DNA of 64,000 bases from the NCBI GenBank assembly GCA_022575985.1, contig JAKSXM010000132.1, positions 17,422,001-17,486,000 of the forward strand, written 5' to 3'. Positions 1 through 11,640 of this stretch are shown here, one piece after another. Within the stretch, counting starts at the first letter, position 1; each line of letters opens with the position of its first letter. A program made the translations under genes and the position numbers. Below the pieces are notes generated by a model. That model had not been told where the DNA came from. It searched no databases and saw nothing but the letters and a program-made list of their open reading frames with translations. This DNA is from Anagrus nilaparvatae. Lineage: Eukaryota; Arthropoda; Insecta; Hymenoptera; Mymaridae.

Positions 1-291
1 TTAAATTGTTATTAAATTATGAATTTTAAAAAAAAGGGAAGGATTGTGCAGTTGGAAATATGAGTGAAATAATAAGCGCGAAATTGGTTATAATTTGAGT
101 AGTTCGGTATACAGGTAGAATATTTTTTTTTACATGTAAATAATATTTTGGTAACTTAATCTCACGATGTTCATGCTTATTCTTAAAAATTCGTTTAAGT
201 TCACTTGTCAAAAAAAGGGTCTTTTTTTAAGAACAAAGGGTTTTAAAATTTTTATGATTTTTATGATGTTAAAAAAATAATTATAACTTAC
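1..291 (-). other. ci: ci intron 6, 5' part only
   Basis: The intron begins with GTAAGT at 291 and runs off the left edge. It is A/T-rich sequence with no feature. The acceptor and the next ci exon are outside the window. Confidence 0.85.
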
Positions 292-608
292 TTCAGTCTT
301 AGATTGTCCAGAATTATTAATAATGTTTTGATGTGCAGCAACAGAATGTGGTGACAATGGATATAATTGTGTATGTCCAGTTAAACCATTTGGATGATTA
401 TGTGGATGTACATGTGGATGTGTATGAGAATGTTGTGATGTTGGTGGTTGCCCATGTGGAGGTGGTGGATGTGGTGGATGTGCTGATGTTTGATGAAGAT
501 GATTTGGCGGTATCAATGCTGCTGCTGCAGCACTACGTAATAAATGTGCTTGTAATTGTTGTAAATGTGGTGCCATACCAGGATGCATGCCTAATGCTGG
601 ACTCATTG
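292..608 (-). CDS. ci: ci coding exon 6: LQQLQAHLLR block and His/Pro-rich tail
   Basis: The exon encodes alanine 329 (shared) and residues 330-434. It opens MSPALGMHPGMAPHLQQLQA then HLLRSAAAAALIPP. This matches the Drosophila Ci segment RLQQIQAHLLRAS immediately after its SYGHIS motif. A His/Pro-rich tract follows (HPPHPPPPHGQPP, SHTHPHVHPHNHP), ending in SGQSKTE at a phase-0 boundary. The acceptor is TTATTCGTAG (AG at 610-609) and the donor is GTAAGT from 291. The frame stays open for a further 27 codons into the intron, but the consensus donor and the loss of family-like sequence support ending at 292. The next exons, which should lead to the zinc fingers, lie outside the window. Confidence 0.95.
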
Positions 609-673
609 CTACGAATAAAAATTTTGTTTAAACTTAAATATTTAAAAATTTATTTAAAAAGAAAGGAATTTAC
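609..673 (-). other. ci: ci intron 5 (65 bp)
   Basis: This minimal intron has donor GTAAAT at 673 and acceptor TTCGTAG ending at 609. It is about 550 times shorter than intron 2 of the same gene. It interrupts the codon after SYGHLSA (G|CA, alanine 329). Confidence 0.93.
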
Positions 674-862
674 CAGCAGAAAGATGTCCGTAACTACCAC
701 TAGCACTACTACTTCTAGAACCATTAACAATCGATGCCAAACTATTTGGACTAAATCTAATCATACTGTCAAGATCAAATCTATCAGAATAAGGCGAACT
801 GCTTAATGCTCTTTTACGACTTGTTCTTATTGCTGATGCTCTTGGACTACCTAGTCTAGAAC
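674..862 (-). CDS. ci: ci coding exon 5: [12 protein letters not shown] block and SYGH Sufu-binding motif
   Basis: This 189-nt exon is the strongest family identifier in the window. It encodes glycine 266 (shared) to alanine 328, including [20 protein letters not shown] (280-299), [20 protein letters not shown] and [11 protein letters not shown]. The same blocks occur in Drosophila Ci and, as [29 protein letters not shown], in vertebrate GLI1-3. SYGH (322-325) is the established motif contacted by Suppressor of fused, which retains full-length Ci/GLI in the cytoplasm. The acceptor is GTAATTTTAG (AG at 864-863) and the donor is GTAAAT from 673, slightly weaker than the others. Both ends are phase 1, so the whole exon can be skipped in frame. 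It lies 65 bp from exon 6. Confidence 0.97.
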
Positions 863-3742
863 CTAAAATTACAAAAAAATAAATAATTATCATTTTGTTT
901 GATAAAAATAAAAAATAATTGAGAATTTATCGAAGCATTTTAAATTTTTAATACTTTAAATTTGAATTATCTTGTAATGTGGTTACATTTTTTAAATTTT
1001 CTTTTCACATATTATATTATGATGTACGTGATCATATAAATATACTATTACTTCAAGAATTGCGGTTTACATTGTGTGGTATTTTAGATTAACAAGTTTA
1101 TTAAAAAAAAAATTTGTTCTTTCGTTTTATAAACCACACATAATGTGAATATATTTATTTATTTTATTATTAAAATACACGTTTTTATTTATTTTAATTT
1201 TAAGTTGGTTTTTATGTGAAATTTAATTTTTGCTCAAAATCTTATGCATACCAATTTTTTTTTCATAAAAAGTCTATAATTTCTATTTTTAAAAGCAGCA
1301 TTTAAATCAAAAAAATAAAAGTCATTATAGTTTTCAATTATAGGATCACGCTGCAAAATGTGACTCCTCTATAAATGTTTTAAAAAATATTTTATTTGCA
1401 ATGAAAGATTGAATTTTCAAAAATTCATTAGATTCCGATAAAGATCGTAAATTTACTAGTTTTGTACATAGATATGTACAAAAAAATCGTGAAAAAAAAT
1501 CTTTGTTTTACTATTTTATCGTCAAGGAATTTAAATTTTTTTGTAAATTTACTTAAATTACTAGTAATTGCGAATTTACTTAATAAAAAATATGTTCAAC
1601 GACATTAATTTATCAAAATGATTAAAATTTTTTATTTATGATTTTAAAAAAGTTACAACATTAACAGTGTAACTGTTCAAAAAAAATTTTTGTTTTTTTC
1701 AAACTAATAAATTAATTATATCATATGTGCCGCAATTTATAATCCCTGAAGGACATTAATTCACAGATTTAAAATCAAAATTATTTTCGCTCGCTTAAAA
1801 GCAAAAAGAAAGTGCCGAGCTAAAAAATATTTTGCCACCCTGCGCGTCATTATGAAAAAAAAAATTTATAATCGCAACTGATTTTTTCATTCTTTTATTA
1901 CTGCAGAGCAAGATTAAACAATTTAACCAATACAATAAAGATAATAATTACAATTGCAATTCGCTAAAAAGAATCATTCAAGCATGTATCATTAAATTTG
2001 ACTTCTTATATAAAAACCAGCAGTGGTCAATTTCTTTTGTAAACTCAATTTCAATATTTTTTTTCAAATATAAACTTGTAATTTATATGCATATTGTTTT
2101 CTTTATACTCATTCCAGTCTTATACCTCATATTATAAAATAAATCTAAATTTCATGGACGCCCATTTTCTTTCATCATATTTTAAGACTAAAAAAGGGGT
2201 ACCAAAAAAAAAACAGAGACGTCTTATGGTGTAATACAAAAACAATAAAATAAAAATACATGTTACACTAAATATTATGCAGAAATTTTTGTATGATCTT
2301 TTTTAAATAGAGCAGAGATTTTTTTTATTGTTAGTGAGCAAAGTCTATAAAGAAAAAAAATTTTTTAATTTCTATGTATTTTCGGTTAATTTTTTTTTGT
2401 TCTGGTTTTGAGTTTTTTAATAATAAGATTTGCATATATGTACAAGTTAATTATACAGGTTGGTACACCACCTATAAAGTTTATGTCTTAGTTTTTTTTT
2501 TTAAACTGTGTGAATTTTTTTTTTTCGATAATCATAATAATTTTTGACTTGTATAAGCTGAGTAATAGAGGGAATTTACTGGATCTGTAATTTTTTAAAT
2601 GATGCAGAAATTTGGATCAATAATCCGAAGTATCCGAAATATGGTTTAAAAACAATAATTTTTTTTTTCATTTTGATTTAATTACACTGCAAATAAATAG
2701 TAACTCTTGTAGATTAACAAAAAAATACGATTTTTATCGATTATTTACAAATGTAATTATTTACAACTGTAAAATTATTTACTTTTCACAGTCCTGTTTA
2801 TAGTGTATTAACTTGGATTCCAAAATTTTGAAGGAATTTTGAAACTTGTATAACTTAATAACAAAGGTAAAACAAATTGGCCTAATGATTAAACTCGATA
2901 TCTGTGATTGTATACAAATTTTTATTGGATCAAGTTAAAAGTTATACCTTATATCATCTAATTTCTATATTTTTAGATTCTAAACTATTTTTAAAATTTT
3001 TAGCCTGATGAAGTTATTATCAACTTACAATTTTTTCAAGTATGATAATATTAAAAAGCATAAAAAAATTATAATATGATAATGACATCATCGTACTTAT
3101 TTTTTTATACATGTAATTTAATTCTTAGCTTTAAATTCAATCCTTACAAATTCTTAAAAAAAATGATTTCTTTATTAAATTTTTACTATTACCTTGAATC
3201 AAAATTTTTCTATTCATTTTTTCAACTCAAATAAATAAAATCATTTAAGAAAGGACTAAATGTATATTGAGTGTTTAAAAAAGTGTTAATGAGGTCGTGT
3301 TTTGTTTAAAAGAAAAACTTGATTCAATTAAATATGCACATATCTCAGTAATGGTATAGCACAAAATAACAACCTTCTTATAGCCTAACGAGCTGTTTAT
3401 TATAAACTCTTCTCTTTTTTATTTTTTATTTCAAGATCAAGTGTCCTTTCTTCTTTACTTTGTGATACAAATTCTTATTTTTAATCCTTTTTTTTCACTT
3501 AATTACTTTACATATTATATATGCACTTGCAGTTATTTTGTTATTCTCACCCTTAATTATAATTTTTTTTTCTCTTTCATGTTTCAGCTTTGAACATGTT
3601 TGTTACCCCTTTTTTAAATGTATCAGATTTAACGTTACAAGGTCGAAGAAATTAAAGTTTATAAAGATCAATTTTCTGTATATAAACCAAATTGAACATA
3701 AAATTGATAAAAATCATTTAAAATTATTAAGGAGGTACTTAC
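863..3742 (-). other. ci: ci intron 4 (2.9 kb)
   Basis: This GT-AG intron between exons 4 and 5 is A/T-rich throughout, with homopolymer runs. I see no coding segment, no structured repeat and no RNA gene in it. Confidence 0.9.
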
Positions 3743-3832
3743 CATCTAAAGAAAATGGAAATTCTGATGATGCTATTGTACTGCCAGGTCCAGCTGAGTG
3801 CAATAAGTATTCTGGTCCCAAACCTCCCAGTC
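3743..3832 (-). CDS. ci: ci coding exon 4: GLGPEYLLHS segment
   Basis: This 90-nt exon encodes the shared glycine 236 and residues 237-265, reading LGGLGPEYLLHSAGPGSTIA then SSEFPFSLD, and one base of glycine 266. It aligns with the Drosophila Ci segment LAGLGLGSADFL...STDFHFSVDG just upstream of the [12 protein letters not shown] block. The acceptor is TTTTTAACAG (AG at 3834-3833) and the donor is GTAAGT from 3742. Both ends are phase 1, so the exon is frame-neutral. A plus-strand frame across the same bases is only its antisense shadow. Confidence 0.92.
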
Positions 3833-4924
3833 CTGTTAAAAATAAAATATTTAATTAATTTCAATGTCTCTGGTGGACTTTTTTCAAAGTTTTGCATTCA
3901 TACAGGCTAGATATAATTTTAGTTTGGAGAAAATACCAATTTTTAAGATAATTAAAATAATCTAGACTAAATTTTAACTATAAATCCTCAGATCAACAAA
4001 AACTTTATCAAAAAAATATTTTTGCTTATTTATGACTATTATTATTTTTTATTCAATTGAATATTTGTAATATGATCATTTTTTTATTAATTCAATAAAT
4101 ACCAACGTCGAGATATCGCATCCTCAGAAAGATATTTATTTTTAATATGTAGATATTAAATGACCAACGGAAATGCGGGTTATGTCTTATAGGTAAACTA
4201 TATATATTGATAAAAAAGTATAAATTTCATCAATTAAATTTTTTTTTATATTAGATATACTTATTCTTTACTTTTAGTTTTTGCAACAGAAAATTTAATA
4301 TTATTTAAGGGCCTTTTCCCGGATACCCGTATAATGTACAAGATTTTAGACATTGATTTGTTTAGTCAATTAATTGATATCGTTTTTCGTTTAGTTTTTT
4401 TATTGTGAAATATAGACGGGTTAACACTTAACACTCGAAAAAAATCCGGTTGATGTATACTAATTTCCGGTTGTGTTACCCAAATTTTTTTTTGTTGTTT
4501 TTTATGAAACTGTTGCGAATTAAATGCAAATTACATAAATCCTAAGAAAAAGTAAGAGGTAAGAAAATATACCTTTGCTCTACATTTGTATTTAAATAAG
4601 CGTTTTGTGGCCACTGACAACAAAAAAAAAACCAAAAGTTTGGTACAGCCACAACCGGAAATTTTTAGTTTAGCAATCAGAAAAACAATTTCAATCACTT
4701 GATTTCAATTAAACACAAAAATATAGAAAGTAACAAAAGTCTAATTGCAGGAAATACCGAAAGTGGGTAGGAAACTTAACGAAATTATGCAAAATGTACA
4801 GGAACACCATATAAAGTATAAAAGAAATTACAGGGAAAATTACGTTGACCAATTAAAAAATTAGCTTTCTCAAAATTTCTCAATACCAAAAATTATAAAA
4901 AATCTAGAAAATTAGGAATCTTAC
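3833..4924 (-). other. ci: ci intron 3 (1.1 kb), with a palindromic repeat
   Basis: This GT-AG intron between exons 3 and 4 has donor GTAAG at 4924 and acceptor TTAACAG ending at 3833. The only notable content is the inverted repeat at 4430-4670; the remainder is plain A/T-rich sequence. Confidence 0.9.
4430..4670. repeat. ~240-bp palindromic repeat with TTTCCGGTTGTG arms
   Basis: ATTTCCGGTTGTGTTACC at about 4460-4485 is matched in reverse complement by GGTACAGCCACAACCGGAAA at about 4642-4662, with T-rich and GTTG segments also pairing inside. It begins with CACTCGAAAAAAATCCGGTT, which resembles the CACTGAAAAAAAATCC end seen at 11.6 and 51.8 kb. It is probably a small MITE in intron 3. Confidence 0.55.
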
Positions 4925-5199
4925 CGTGTAACGAGGCGCTTGGACTGTGCGAAGAGGCTTGAAGTTGGTGATAAAGATGGTCCATGTAGTTAAGCCTATA
5001 AGCTGGATGAAGAGCTGTATGCTCCGACAATGGATGACTTCTTCTAATAAAATCACTTGTTGGTACATTCGGATTAGCACTATTTGGATTTCCTTCGCCA
5101 CTATTACCACTACTACTATTACCACTGGTATTACCAGCACTGTCTATTATCTTAGAATTATCAGTATTTCCATTAACTACTGACGCCGTACTAGATAAT
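4925..5199 (-). CDS. ci: ci coding exon 3: Asn/Ser/Gly-rich linker and conserved HPAYR-YMDHLY block
   Basis: The exon encodes residues 144 (shared) to 235 plus one base of codon 236. A Ser/Asn/Gly-rich low-complexity segment (about 146-192) is followed by SDFIRRSHPLSEHTALHPAY and then RLNYMDHLYHQLQASSHSPS. The HPAYR..YM..LY pattern matches Drosophila Ci (HPAYR..GYMEQLY) and resembles the HPY..PYMDY block of vertebrate GLI proteins, which is good family evidence. The acceptor is TTTGTTACAG (AG at 5201-5200) and the donor is GTAAG from 4924. Translation across both junctions is continuous. The exon is 275 nt and not a multiple of three, so skipping it would shift frame, unlike exons 2, 4 and 5. 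Confidence 0.92.
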
Positions 5200-8100
5200 C
5201 TGTAACAAAAATATCAAAATGTTCATAAATATAAATTAAATCAGAGTATAAAAAATGTAAATTTTTACACTTCAAGGTAAATTGCAATGAAAATAATAAT
5301 TTTATCACATCAAAATTTATTATATTTTCATTTGAAAATTTTTGTAAAAATAGATACACGCATAATTATAAAAGGGTTAAAAATTTTGTTGTTTTGTGTT
5401 TTCTTTTTATGTTAGTAAATCGTCTGGTTATAAAGTCGCGTGTCTTTTATGAAAATCTGCTTACAGTATGCAGACTATATTATAATAAATGTTATAAGAT
5501 GAGTCGTTAACGCGATATATATATATAAACGACCGGAAATATTATATATTTATCTCCGGTAGTTAGTTTTTTTTGGAATGGGCGCCATAAATATGAATTT
5601 TAATAATAAAAATTTTTTTTTGATAAAAATTATTTTTGAATAATATTATTTAAGAATTATAAACTTGTCAGTTTATTATAAAGTTTTAAAAAGCCTTTCT
5701 CGTTTTGACGTTTAGCCAGATGAATTTTCTTAGAAACAATTAAATGCATTAAAGAAATCGTTTATGTGCGAGAAGATTGACATTTTAACGAAATTTATGA
5801 GAATTGATGTTTTTTATTAAAAATTGATGTTTAAATTAATGTGTTAATAATCTTAATAATAAAAATTAATTTGCTAAATTTTTTGAACTTTTTTTTTAAA
5901 AAAACATGTGGTACTGTGACGACATGTCAACAAAAGTTAGATATAAATATAAATTTTTTTTTCTCATTCATAAAATATAATCATCAAAGAAGAAACATTT
6001 TTTTTTTAAATGAGCTAAATTTAAGTTTGGTTTATTTTTTAAAATACAAAAAAAAAATTTTTATGAAGTATAATGAATGAGACGTTGACATTTAAATAGA
6101 GAATTTTTTTTGTTTTTATTTATAGAACTCGTAATAAATATATAGACATTTGGGTATAAAATTGGGTTTAAATATTTTGCTCATAAGTCAGTCACGGATA
6201 CTTTAATTTTTTTGAGTAGCTAAAAATAAGTTTTAGTGTATAATTGCTAAAAATTTTGTTTCTATAGAAAATTTATTTATTTTTATCTTTTTTTGAATTT
6301 TTTTAGGTTTTTCAACGAAATTTTTTAATAAAATTTTGCAATAACTTGCAGAAAAATTCCAAAATCACAAAAATGACTGTCAAAAATCAAGAATCGAACC
6401 TAAAATGCTAAAAACGAATGCAAGAACTTATTTTTAGTTGCAGTTTTGGAAAAAGTTTCTTACTGAGAAATTTAGATAGTCAATAATGAAATCTGATATT
6501 ATATTCTTTTTCAGAACCCCTTAAATCAAATTGCTGATAAAAAATCTAAATTTCGAAAAAAAAGAACTAAAATTTCATAAAAAAATATTTTTATATCAAT
6601 AACTTGTTTCTAATTTCTTCTTTTGATGTAAATTAATTTAAATTTTAGTACTTCATCCAAGTTAACGAATATTAGACTTAACGAGAGAGGCGTAATAATT
6701 TAACAAAAACGTTAACTCTTATTACTATAAATCTTGTCATTTTTCCTTTATTTTCTTTAAAATTTTTGCATCTTAATTTTACACACACACACAAACGTAA
6801 ATAAAATTCAAATTTTTTATTTAAAGTATAATTAAATAAATCATTATAAATCTCCAGACTTTGTATTTTGATGAAAATAATTTTAGAATCTAACAAATCT
6901 CTTTTTTTAGTCTCTAATTTACTGAAAATTTTAATTCCTTTATTTTTGTAAGTTTAATATACACAGGCAGTTTAAAATGTCACTCGATTCGTTTATTATA
7001 AAAAATATTAAACTTTTATTTAAAAATAACGAAATTAATCAAGGTTTTGTAATGAATTATTTATGAATGGAAATAAAATTTTTATATGATAATTTCTTAT
7101 ATCTTTATAAATTAAAATTTAATCAAAAAATAATATCCTTTAAAAACTTTCTCACCAAATATTCATGACTCAATTAATCAAAGTATGTGTAAATTAAGTA
7201 AAAAAAAACAGGAGGCTCGCATCTTATAAAAATATTTAGTATAAATAAAAAAATAATTTTATACATAATAAAGACATTAATTTCTTAGAAAAAAGGTGTT
7301 ATAGATTAATTACTTTATTTATTACTTTATTTGCAAAATATCTTCTTTTTTTTTACTTTTTGAATATTTTTAAAAAAACCAAAATATTTTTTTTTTAAGA
7401 CTGATTAATTAATTTAATACTATTTATTTATTTATTTTGGATATTGGTATGTAATAAAATTTATTATTTTATAATAATCTTTTATTTTTACCGTTATTTT
7501 TTTGGAATATTTATTAGTTTTATACAGGGTTGCACAAAAGTACCGAAAAGAAATAATAAATTCTTGAAAAAGGTCAACTAAAATTTTGCGAATTTGTTTT
7601 TTTTTAAATCCTTTTTCAGAAAAGAATTAAGTGAGCACATTTATTTCGATTTCCTAATTTAAAATTTTTAAAAGAATTCAAATTGGGACTCTAATTTTAC
7701 AAAGCTGTATCTCATAAAGCTTCTGGTTAAATTTCGTCGCAAACTAAATGAGGATATTTTTTTTCCTATATAAATCATTCTGCTCTAATTTTATGTAAAT
7801 AATTTTTTAATTTTTCTGCAATGTATAGTATAATTTTTAAAAACATGCACTCCAATTCCGAACAAATTTGAAAAAAAAGGAACTGAATGCGCTATCAAAA
7901 ATTTACCGTTAAACACGAAAAAAATAAAATAATACACATCGCATCAAGTAAAACGCCTACTCTAACATTTCTAACGAATTGTTCTACATAAATATTTATT
8001 ACAAAAATTACAATAAACATGTGCATACTGATTACGAAGAAAAAAACAATGTAAAATGATCAAAAGTATACCTTTTTTTTATTATTATTTTATTTAACAA

Positions 8101-10559
8101 AACATGCAATTTTTTTAGTGCTCGGCTTTTTGGAACAAAATTGAAAGTTAGATTATAAGTTATTTTCATACTGTAAATTTACGAAAATTTTGACATTTAG
8201 TTAAAATTCTTATAATCCTTAGTCACCTACTTTATTATTAACAACAATCAGTAGTACAAACTTATAAATAATCAAACAGTCTCTCCCCTCCCAAAAAAAA
8301 AAAATTTCATTCAGAAACACTGTTAATCTTAAAAAAATTAATCTTATTATATTTTAATTGACAAGTGTGATTTTTCTCATACATGTAATTTGAAACTTGC
8401 ACGAATCTTTTACATACAAAAGAATTTTATTGTACATGTGTGAGTTTTTAACCAACGTACTACACATATTTAAAGATATGGAATGTTTTTCTGCGTGGGC
8501 TCTTTCAAATGTCTAAAGTGTCTCTATCAGGTATAATAAATAATTCTTACATTTAAAGATGCACGTGTACCTACACTTTTTTTTGTTGATATTACTATTG
8601 TTTTTATTGTGGGTACTGTATATGGGGTATTTCATGCACAAAAAAATTTTTTAATTTCAATTTTTTCTCATAGTTTGAGTGAATAAATCAATTATAAATA
8701 ATTTTTTTAATTACATGCTGCATGTTTTTTAGGTAACCTTGTTAAATAAACTTTGAATATTTTAAGCAAATCAATTTCAATAATCACGAAATATTTTCAA
8801 GCTACCACATAATTATAATAATAATAATTTGCTTAAAAAATGATAACAGAAAAAAAAACTAAAGAAGCAAATAAAATAAAGATCGAGCAATGAACTTATA
8901 ATAAACAACTTTCTTAAATAAATGCACATATAAAATTTTGACCATATATTTCTTAACACACACTCAAATAAAATCAAGACAAGACTTTAAGTAAGTAAGT
9001 AAGTAAAAAAAAATAAAGAAGGTATACGTAAGAAGAAGAAGATTAAAGAGTATAAAAAAAAAGAAAATACTTGATTCTCTCTCTGGCATCGCGAATTGGT
9101 TGTAAGAGAGGTCTTTATTCAATCTTTGAACGCGAATCACGATGTTTGTGTATAGATTGGCTTGACTGTGTGTTTGTATATACTTTTTTGATTAAAGAAA
9201 TTTTGTAAGTTTTTTTGTTTCTGTCGATTGTGACATATTTTTTTTGAAAATTTTTATATTTTAAAAATTTAGAGCATTTCATTTTTGATTTTGGCAAGTT
9301 ATCTTGTTAATTATTATGTTTAAATTGGTTTTATTATGCTCATAAAGAAAAAAAGTAATGAAATTTTTTTTAACTCAATGTAAATGTCAATTAAAATGTT
9401 GCATTTATTATATGAGTTTATGTTTACGTCGATTTCTTATCGCTATTCGTCTTTTTATGATTCTTAACTCGTTCTTAACTGTCATTGTAAAAACTTTTGT
9501 TGGTGTTTTTTAATTTTTAGCTAACTCATCTGACAGATAAATAAAAATTTTTTATTTAGCTCAAATTTATCGAATCGAAATTAATTTTTTAATTTTCCTA
9601 CATTTTGCTACAGTTTTTGCCATTCAAATAAATGGTTTTTCCACAAATGTTCACCTAGTCCAAAATGTACATAACAAAAGGACTAATTTTTTAGAATTTA
9701 TGAATTTGTTACCAAATGCATACTTAATCCGGCTCGAAGGACCAAAAAAAAAACTAATTCATATTAAAACTCCTCTCACATTTCCAAAAAATCCAAAAAC
9801 CAAAACTAAAAACCCTTACAAAGATAATAACTAAATTAAAAAAAATCCCAAAAAGTTTATTTACCCTTTAATACTTAAAAAAATCATAATAAAATAATTA
9901 TTTCTTCAAAAAACAGAAAAATTTATGATATTATAAAATAATTACATGAATTTTATCTCAAAAAAAAAGGTTTATGCTTTATTGTATTTTATCCAAACAA
10001 TTTAATATAGCAATTACAATTTGTTTCTTTTTTCGAGTAATAAAAATTACTTTGTATAAAAGCATACTTTTATAAAAAAATAAATCATTTTTTTTTAATC
10101 TGTTTTTTACAAAAAGGTATTTATGGTTTCTTTTCACATAGTGTAAATAATACACGTATGTAATACTTTTATAAAGAAATTCACTAAAATTTGTTCATTT
10201 ATAATACTTTTTTTAAGGACAATTATAGTAAAAAAAAATTTTAAGAAAAAGACAAATTACATTTTATTGAGTTCGTTTACTGCTTGATTTCCAAGTTTTT
10301 ATTTTATTTTTAATAATAACACGTTAATTTTTATATAAAGAATTTAAACATTTCTTTGTAAATTCTCTTTTTATGCTCCTTTTTTTGTTGTTAAAAACAG
10401 GTAAAAAAGATAATTTTTTAAATTCAGAAGATGTTGGACATTATTTTTTATACTTCAATTGAATCTTTAAAAAAAATGGCGTTTTAGTTATAGTAAGTAA
10501 TATATTACAATTTATTTGTTTTTTTTTTAATAAGATATCCGCCATCGTGACCTCAAAGT

Positions 10560-11120
10560 TTTTTATTCGCACCCGTGTGCGATATCTTTAAGAAACGGTC
10601 GCACGATCCTAAGGACGTATAAAAGGGACATCACGACCAAATAAACCAAACATACACACACACAGTTAACATTTTTTTTACAACAAAAACATCGTACATT
10701 TATATTTAAAGGACCAAAAAAAAAGCAATTGAAATTACCTTTAAGAAAGAAAGAGATAAAAAAAAAACGGAATATAAAAATCGAGAACTTAATGCGCACA
10801 CACAAACTTCATTTCATCGAGATCGTTACGCTGCGGGTTTCAAAAATACATGCTCAAGTTCTTGTGGATTATTTTTGCAACATCTCCTCAGGAGGATCTT
10901 TCTCATTTTTTTTTTACTTTGTTATTTTTTTTTTCTTTTTTTTTAAGTTTTCTTTTCACGTTCTTCTTATTTATATTTTTTCGTTTTATACTTTCAAGCA
11001 ATCTTGTATAATACACTTATTTCGTTATAAAGAAATTAAGACATCCTGTGAACATTTATATATTTAAATACACTAAAAGAAAAAAAATTTTCTTGCAATT
11101 ATTGTTAATGCGCATGCGCA
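10560..11120 (+). promoter_or_regulatory. Possible intronic promoter/enhancer: TATA-like box and NRF-1-type palindrome
   Basis: A less A/T-rich patch contains CGCAC-CCGT-GTGCG (10569-10582), a TATAAAAGG box at about 10618-10626 in a GC-richer context, and the 12-bp palindrome TGCGCATGCGCA at 11109-11120. The palindrome fits the NRF-1/Ewg consensus YGCGCAYGCGCR exactly. The open frame downstream (10729-11067) starts without ATG and is Phe-rich, so I do not call a gene. Confidence 0.3.
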
Positions 11121-11435
11121 GTTTTATTTTTCTTTTTTAAATTAAAAAATTATATCATTTTTTTTTCAAATTATTTTCTCCATTTTACAGTTATGATTTT
11201 TTAATTATTTTGAATGATATTTTTACTGTGAAAATTCTTGGAGGCTTTTCATATTTGATCAAGTTTCGAAAAAAAAAATCCGTTCTCCGCAAGTGCAAAT
11301 ATTCCATTTGAGGCTGGTGGAATGTTTTTTATTGATCAAATGATTACAAATCAAATGATTACAAATTACTTAAAACTTAATTTGAAAAAAAAATCTTTTT
11401 TCATAGGACTACTGAGCACTTAATTTAATTGAGCA

Positions 11436-11640
11436 AAATAAAATTTCTCTGCGTCAGTGGTAAGAAAAGACGTCTGTAGTGGCCGGGAAATATATGCTTT
11501 CTGGCCACTGTCCAGAGACAGTGTTTTTTCTATTTTCTTAATGTTTCAAGTCATTTACAATTCTTTAAGCGAGAAAAAAATATTCTGCTAGCCACAAGCG
11601 GAATTCCGCTTACCGCAACAGGATTTTTTTTCAGTACAAT
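11436..11640. repeat. Dispersed repeat copy sharing sequence with 41.7 and 51.8 kb
   Basis: The reverse complement contains TTTTCTTACCACTGACGCAG, also present near 41698-41720, and ACTGAAAAAAAATCCTGTTG then CGGTAA (11610-11636), nearly identical to 51794-51820. It also has paired GTGGCC/GGCCAC motifs around 11479-11508. It appears to be a mosaic or decayed transposon. Confidence 0.55.

Noticed and set aside
333..806. Plus-strand open frame of 157 codons
   Set aside because: It lies antisense to ci exons 5 and 6; its Val/Asp/His-rich repeats mirror the His/Pro-rich coding strand.
3538..3858. Plus-strand open frame of 106 codons
   Set aside because: Its last third is antisense to ci exon 4 and the remainder is A/T-rich intron; it does not start at ATG.
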